Assembly: GCA_035493595.1 (NCBI GenBank)
Contig: DATJHZ010000195.1
Location: forward strand, 1 to 64,000
Origin: DATCRE01 sp035493595
GTDB taxonomy: Bacteria > Bacteroidota > Bacteroidia > Cytophagales > Cyclobacteriaceae
Length of the DNA stretch: 64,000 bases
Direction of reading: 5' to 3'
Below, in pieces: positions 60,909 to 64,000 of this stretch (position 1 is its first letter; each line of letters begins with the position of its first letter). The position numbers were made by a program, and so were the translations under genes. Below the pieces are notes generated by a model. It saw only the letters and a program-made list of their open reading frames with translations, made no database searches and had not been told where the DNA came from.

Positions 60909-62885
60909 TTACTTCACAATTATCTTTTTTGTTTCTCGTTTGTTCTTGTATTGCAGTTGTACGAGGTAAAGGCCAGGTGCTGCTTGTAGTGAGATCTTTT
61001 TACTTTGGTCTCCAGCACTTTCTTCGGAGAAAGGTATGCGTTGTCCTGTTATGTTAATGATCTCTAGTCTATCATAAGTTCCTTTGATGAGAAATGTGCC
61101 TTCATTAGGATTGGGATAGAGACTTGTTACAATAGGAGTATTCTCAATTATGCCTGTTACGGTTGGATCATACCCAAAAACAGGTCTAATCATGAGGCTA
61201 CCGTGGAGCAAGGTGTTTTGTGTCCAGGCAAGCAGTGTGTTAATAAAGATCTTATCACCAGAGTCATTGCTCTTATCAAAACCTACTTTTACAGCATCGG
61301 TATTAGATTTCTCTTGCCAGCCAACATAGAATTTGTGTGATACAACTGTATTCAAAAAGTCGACTCGCGTAAACTCGCTAAGCGCAGATTGAGGGACGGA
61401 TATGGTTCTTTTGAAAAGTAAATTGCCGGGCAATCCATCCGCATCGTCCCAAACCAGTATGGTTGTAGATTGATTCTTCGAGATGCCGAGATCGGGGAAA
61501 TATATATCAGCACCAATTAACGTATCGGTAACAGTACCGATATCAAATTGCAGTGCCGCCATATCTCCAATGGTGGCCAGCTCTGTTGAATACTCTGCAG
61601 TACTGTCATCATAGGCGTAGTAATCTGCTAGTGTGAAATGGGCAGTTAAAGTGTCGTTTACTTGTCTATCGAAAGGGAATTTTTTATTAAAGGCAACTGT
61701 GTCTTCGTTGTCTTTTGTAAGTAAACTATACTTAACATCAATGATAATTTTTTCAGCTAATGAATCGAAGTAGGTTTGACTGACTGATTTTGTCATATCA
61801 GCAAAATTAGATAGCGTGTCAAATTTGTGACTAACAGTTTGATACGGTGATAGAAAAGGATTAAGTGTACTGTCTAATTCTATAAAAAAAATTGAGTTAC
61901 TGTTACTAGTGTTATTAGAGTAATACTTATGAAAAACAAAATCTGAAGCGAAGGAAGCAATACGGCTACCTTCCTGAACGCCAGATAAATTTTTATACGT
62001 GAAAGCCAAGCTATCAATCAGATTGTTTTTTTTGAAATGTGAAATCGGCATCGCACGGTAAGGTCCAAACAACGGCGTTATTTCGTTTATAAAAGCCCGA
62101 TCAGGAAATGAAGGATCATTTGCTACTCGTAATTTATTCAGGTAAACATAATCAATATTCCATGTATCAAATGGCCCAGACTTACGCCCATAGCGTGTTA
62201 GTCTGAATTGAAAATTTGATTTTCTATATATCTTGCTAGATGTCGTATCAACTTGTTGTGAATAGAAAATGAACTTGTTACGATCAGGTGTGTCACCCGG
62301 ATAAAAACTTTGAATTTCAACCCACTCTAGTGAATCAAAGAACTCAAGCAACAGATAATCATTTCTGTCTGGTGCTTCGCCTTTACCCTGCCATTGATAG
62401 AAAAAACTCAAGTAGACAGAGTCCATCCCAGCAACAGATACTGTTGTGAGATCTATTGGTAAGGAAGTCATTCGATCGCTTATTCCATTGAGTAGAACCT
62501 GTGCAGAGTTATATGGGACAAATATTGAATCCATACCATCAAATGTTGCTACATAAATAGAAGGAGGATCAATAGCCATTGAATTATTAATGAAAACAGA
62601 TTCACTGTTTTGCCAAAGTTTTTTATTAGCTGTAGGCTTGCCAAGGGAGTCTAGTGAATAGCTCGAAAAATCATCCCAGAAGGGTAGGGTAAGCGGTACA
62701 TCCGTTTTTATCCGACCGCTCTTTTTAGATACTGAAACTGTTTGGTGTGTTGGCTTTGAAATAGATTGAAGTCGTAATTGAGCATAGGAAGTTGCTGAAA
62801 AGAAGATACAACAGAAGACCAGAACGGCCTGACTGATGGTATACAACTTTCTATGCTGTAACGTAGACTTACATATCATCCTCAT
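60909..62885 (-). CDS. type IX secretion system sorting-domain protein
   Basis: The 658-residue exported protein has a signal peptide (AVLVFCCIFFSATSYAQ) and a C-terminal Por-secretion sorting domain of type A (SLYPNPNEGTFLIKG, then VQLQYKNKRETKKIIVK). The body has long beta-rich segments with PFWDDFSSYSLDS, typical of large Bacteroidota surface proteins of unknown function. It is probably sent through the type IX system to the surface. The start overlaps the stop of the PASTA gene by 17 bases; ATGs at 62885 or 62879 are both possible. Confidence 0.9.
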   Translation of the reverse strand: MRMICKSTLQHRKLYTISQAVLVFCCIFFSATSYAQLRLQSISKPTHQTVSVSKKSGRIKTDVPLTLPFWDDFSSYSLDSLGKPTANKKLWQNSESVFINNSMAIDPPSIYVATFDGMDSIFVPYNSAQVLLNGISDRMTSLPIDLTTVSVAGMDSVYLSFFYQWQGKGEAPDRNDYLLLEFFDSLEWVEIQSFYPGDTPDRNKFIFYSQQVDTTSSKIYRKSNFQFRLTRYGRKSGPFDTWNIDYVYLNKLRVANDPSFPDRAFINEITPLFGPYRAMPISHFKKNNLIDSLAFTYKNLSGVQEGSRIASFASDFVFHKYYSNNTSNSNSIFFIELDSTLNPFLSPYQTVSHKFDTLSNFADMTKSVSQTYFDSLAEKIIIDVKYSLLTKDNEDTVAFNKKFPFDRQVNDTLTAHFTLADYYAYDDSTAEYSTELATIGDMAALQFDIGTVTDTLIGADIYFPDLGISKNQSTTILVWDDADGLPGNLLFKRTISVPQSALSEFTRVDFLNTVVSHKFYVGWQEKSNTDAVKVGFDKSNDSGDKIFINTLLAWTQNTLLHGSLMIRPVFGYDPTVTGIIENTPIVTSLYPNPNEGTFLIKGTYDRLEIINITGQRIPFSEESAGDQSKKISLQAAPGLYLVQLQYKNKRETKKIIVK

Positions 62886-63663
62886 CCGTTAAGGGGGTTC
62901 CGGGTTTGCCTATCCAGAGATCAACGACGTCGCCTACTTTAATATTTTCATCAGGCTCAGGTTTTTGCTTGAGAATCACAGGACTTCCATCCAGTGTATC
63001 GCCAACAAGTGTTATTTCACCTAAGGTCAGGTTAGAACCAAAAATCAAAACTTTGGCATCATCAAAACTATTTCCAATAAGGCTTGGCACTTTAAATTCT
63101 GTGCTGCCACCATCGCCTACAACAAGGTCAATGGAAGAACCCTTAGCAATACGTTCATTAGGTTGAATTTTTCGTCCCTGGTATCGCATTTCTTTAACAG
63201 TAGGGAACGGCCATGATACTAAATGAATCCTACCGCGTTTTAATTCATTGGCTTTAAGAATGGCGTCAGCACCGATAATGGAAACATCAACCAGGTTGGG
63301 CATGGGCACTGTTGGTGGGTTGATGCGGTTAACGGAAACATATATTTTTCTATTCTCCTTTACCTTGGCACCGGCTGATGGATATTGTTTCAATACTGCC
63401 AGCGGAGGGTACTTATCTGAATATGATGAATCGTTTACTTCATAACGCAAGTCATGTTTCGCCAGAAAGGCTTCAACTTCTTCTATGTTTTTTCCTTCAA
63501 TGTTAGGCACCGTAATGGTTTCGCCATGATTGGTAACGTTGGGCAGATACGCATAAAAATATAATACACCCAGAAATACAATGATACCGATTGCCACTGC
63601 AAAATGGATCAGCATTGCGCCTAATGTATTTTTTGATAGTAGTTTCTTGAAATCAATACTCAT
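62869..63663 (-). CDS. PASTA-domain protein
   Basis: The 264-residue protein has a membrane helix (LIHFAVAIGIIVFLGVLYFY, about 19-38) and three PASTA repeats at about 45-110, 115-180 and 185-255 (ITVPNIEGKNIEEVEAFL, VPMPNLVDVSIIGADAIL, FKVPSLIGNSFDDAKVLI). PASTA domains sense muropeptides in kinases and PBPs, but no kinase domain is attached here. It lies between ddl and a T9SS cargo gene. A TATATTTG element precedes the start. It is common next to ddl in the phylum, I believe. Confidence 0.92.
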   Translation of the reverse strand: MSIDFKKLLSKNTLGAMLIHFAVAIGIIVFLGVLYFYAYLPNVTNHGETITVPNIEGKNIEEVEAFLAKHDLRYEVNDSSYSDKYPPLAVLKQYPSAGAKVKENRKIYVSVNRINPPTVPMPNLVDVSIIGADAILKANELKRGRIHLVSWPFPTVKEMRYQGRKIQPNERIAKGSSIDLVVGDGGSTEFKVPSLIGNSFDDAKVLIFGSNLTLGEITLVGDTLDGSPVILKQKPEPDENIKVGDVVDLWIGKPGTPLTDEDDM

Positions 63664-63681
63664 TGTAAGATGCCTTTGTTA

Positions 63682-63689
63682 CAAATATA
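63682..63689 (-). promoter_or_regulatory. -7 promoter element of the PASTA gene (TATATTTG)
   Basis: TATATTTG on the minus strand fits TAnnTTTG and lies 18 bases before the PASTA gene start; it falls within the gap after ddl. Confidence 0.55.
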
Positions 63690-63695
63690 CAACCC

Positions 63696-64000
63696 TTAAA
63701 ATTTAAGCGACGACTGAAAATCGCGCTCAATGCGTTTACTCCGGTTGTACCGTTCTAATGCAAGGTCGAGAAGTTTAGTGATGAGTTCAGAAAAACCAAT
63801 TCCACGCTCTTTCCACATCATAGGAAACATACTGGAGTTGGTAAAGCCTGGTATGGTATTAATTTCGTTTACATAAACCTTTCCATCCTTATCAAGGAAA
63901 AGATCAACTCTTGAAAAGTCCTGACAGTTCAGTGCCAGGAAAGATTTTACAGAAACATCTTTTATGCGATCTATTGTAGAGGCATCAAGCTTGGCAGGGA
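63696..64000 (-). CDS. ddl: D-alanine--D-alanine ligase, 3' end (partial)
   Basis: The visible C-terminal part of about 100 residues contains SRVDLFLDKDGKVYVNEINT, the ATP-grasp signature 2 of Ddl with the metal ligands, and then PGFTNSSMFPMMWKERGIGF. Ddl joins two D-Ala residues for peptidoglycan precursors. The N-terminal part lies beyond the window. The stop is the TAA at 63696-63698. Confidence 0.93.
   Translation of the reverse strand, partial: PAKLDASTIDRIKDVSVKSFLALNCQDFSRVDLFLDKDGKVYVNEINTIPGFTNSSMFPMMWKERGIGFSELITKLLDLALERYNRSKRIERDFQSSLKF

Overview
The window looks like ordinary chromosome of a Bacteroidota bacterium, most likely of the Cytophagales. The evidence is: repeated TAnnTTTG-type -7 promoter elements close to start codons; a C-terminal type IX secretion sorting domain; an IspG of the large form with an internal insertion; a fused isobutyryl-CoA mutase (IcmF); the gene order bamD-rpoZ-coaBC-DUF4835-recN; and many small beta-barrel, TPR and DUF lipoprotein genes typical of this phylum. 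I see no prophage, plasmid, rRNA operon or CRISPR array.

Layout. 1-12.1 kb: an rRNA/tRNA methyltransferase pair, typA with its own terminator, a TPR protein, a TPR sensor histidine kinase, icmF, a small outer-membrane barrel and an SRPBCC protein. 13.3-20.5 kb: a nitrate uptake locus with an NNP-family nitrate/nitrite MFS carrier, an alginate-export-type outer-membrane barrel, NrtA/NrtB/NrtC-type ABC transporter genes, and a PAS protein that ends in a lone histidine-phosphotransfer helix pair. The MFS gene is preceded by six copies of TACGTA, and two of the gene junctions contain strong hairpins. 20.8-26.2 kb: small genes including two enzymes (NudK-like, alpha/beta hydrolase), a TetR regulator with two matching operators, a REP-associated transposase between inverted REP elements, and a SUKH protein. 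26.3-36.2 kb: an MG2/TonB-plug fusion, a DUF4403 lipoprotein, an MlaE/MlaF ABC pair, an SDR, ispG and small genes. 36.3-41.5 kb: a leftward run with an SRAP-fold protein lacking most of its catalytic residues, YheT-like hydrolase, YfiT-like DinB, TerC, PAP2, a monooxygenase and a SAM hydrolase. 41.8-51.2 kb: phoH, a GH3 glucosidase, comEC, an enoyl-CoA hydratase, recQ and a YdcF-like gene. 51.2-57.3 kb: DUF2490, then the leftward cluster bamD-rpoZ-coaBC-DUF4835-Sm-like-recN, which has a strong terminator hairpin inside it. 57.4-64 kb: a TlpA-type thioredoxin lipoprotein/periplasmic protein, a CAU tRNA, HAD phosphatase plus site-2 protease, a T9SS cargo protein, a PASTA protein and the 3' end of ddl.

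How the parts work together. The nitrate locus reads as a complete route across both membranes (barrel in the outer membrane, binding protein in the periplasm, ABC and MFS systems in the inner membrane), but no reductase is present here. The TetR gene and the downstream alpha/beta hydrolase form a small regulon sharing an 18-bp palindrome. The bamD-recN cluster joins outer-membrane assembly, transcription, CoA synthesis and DNA repair genes, as elsewhere in the phylum.

The observations I rate highest are the TACGTA array, the RAYT with mirror-image REPs, the apparently inactivated SRAP protein, the 74-residue Sm/Hfq-like protein before recN, the PAS-DHp protein without a kinase domain, and two families of short intergenic repeats with copies at distant places in the window.
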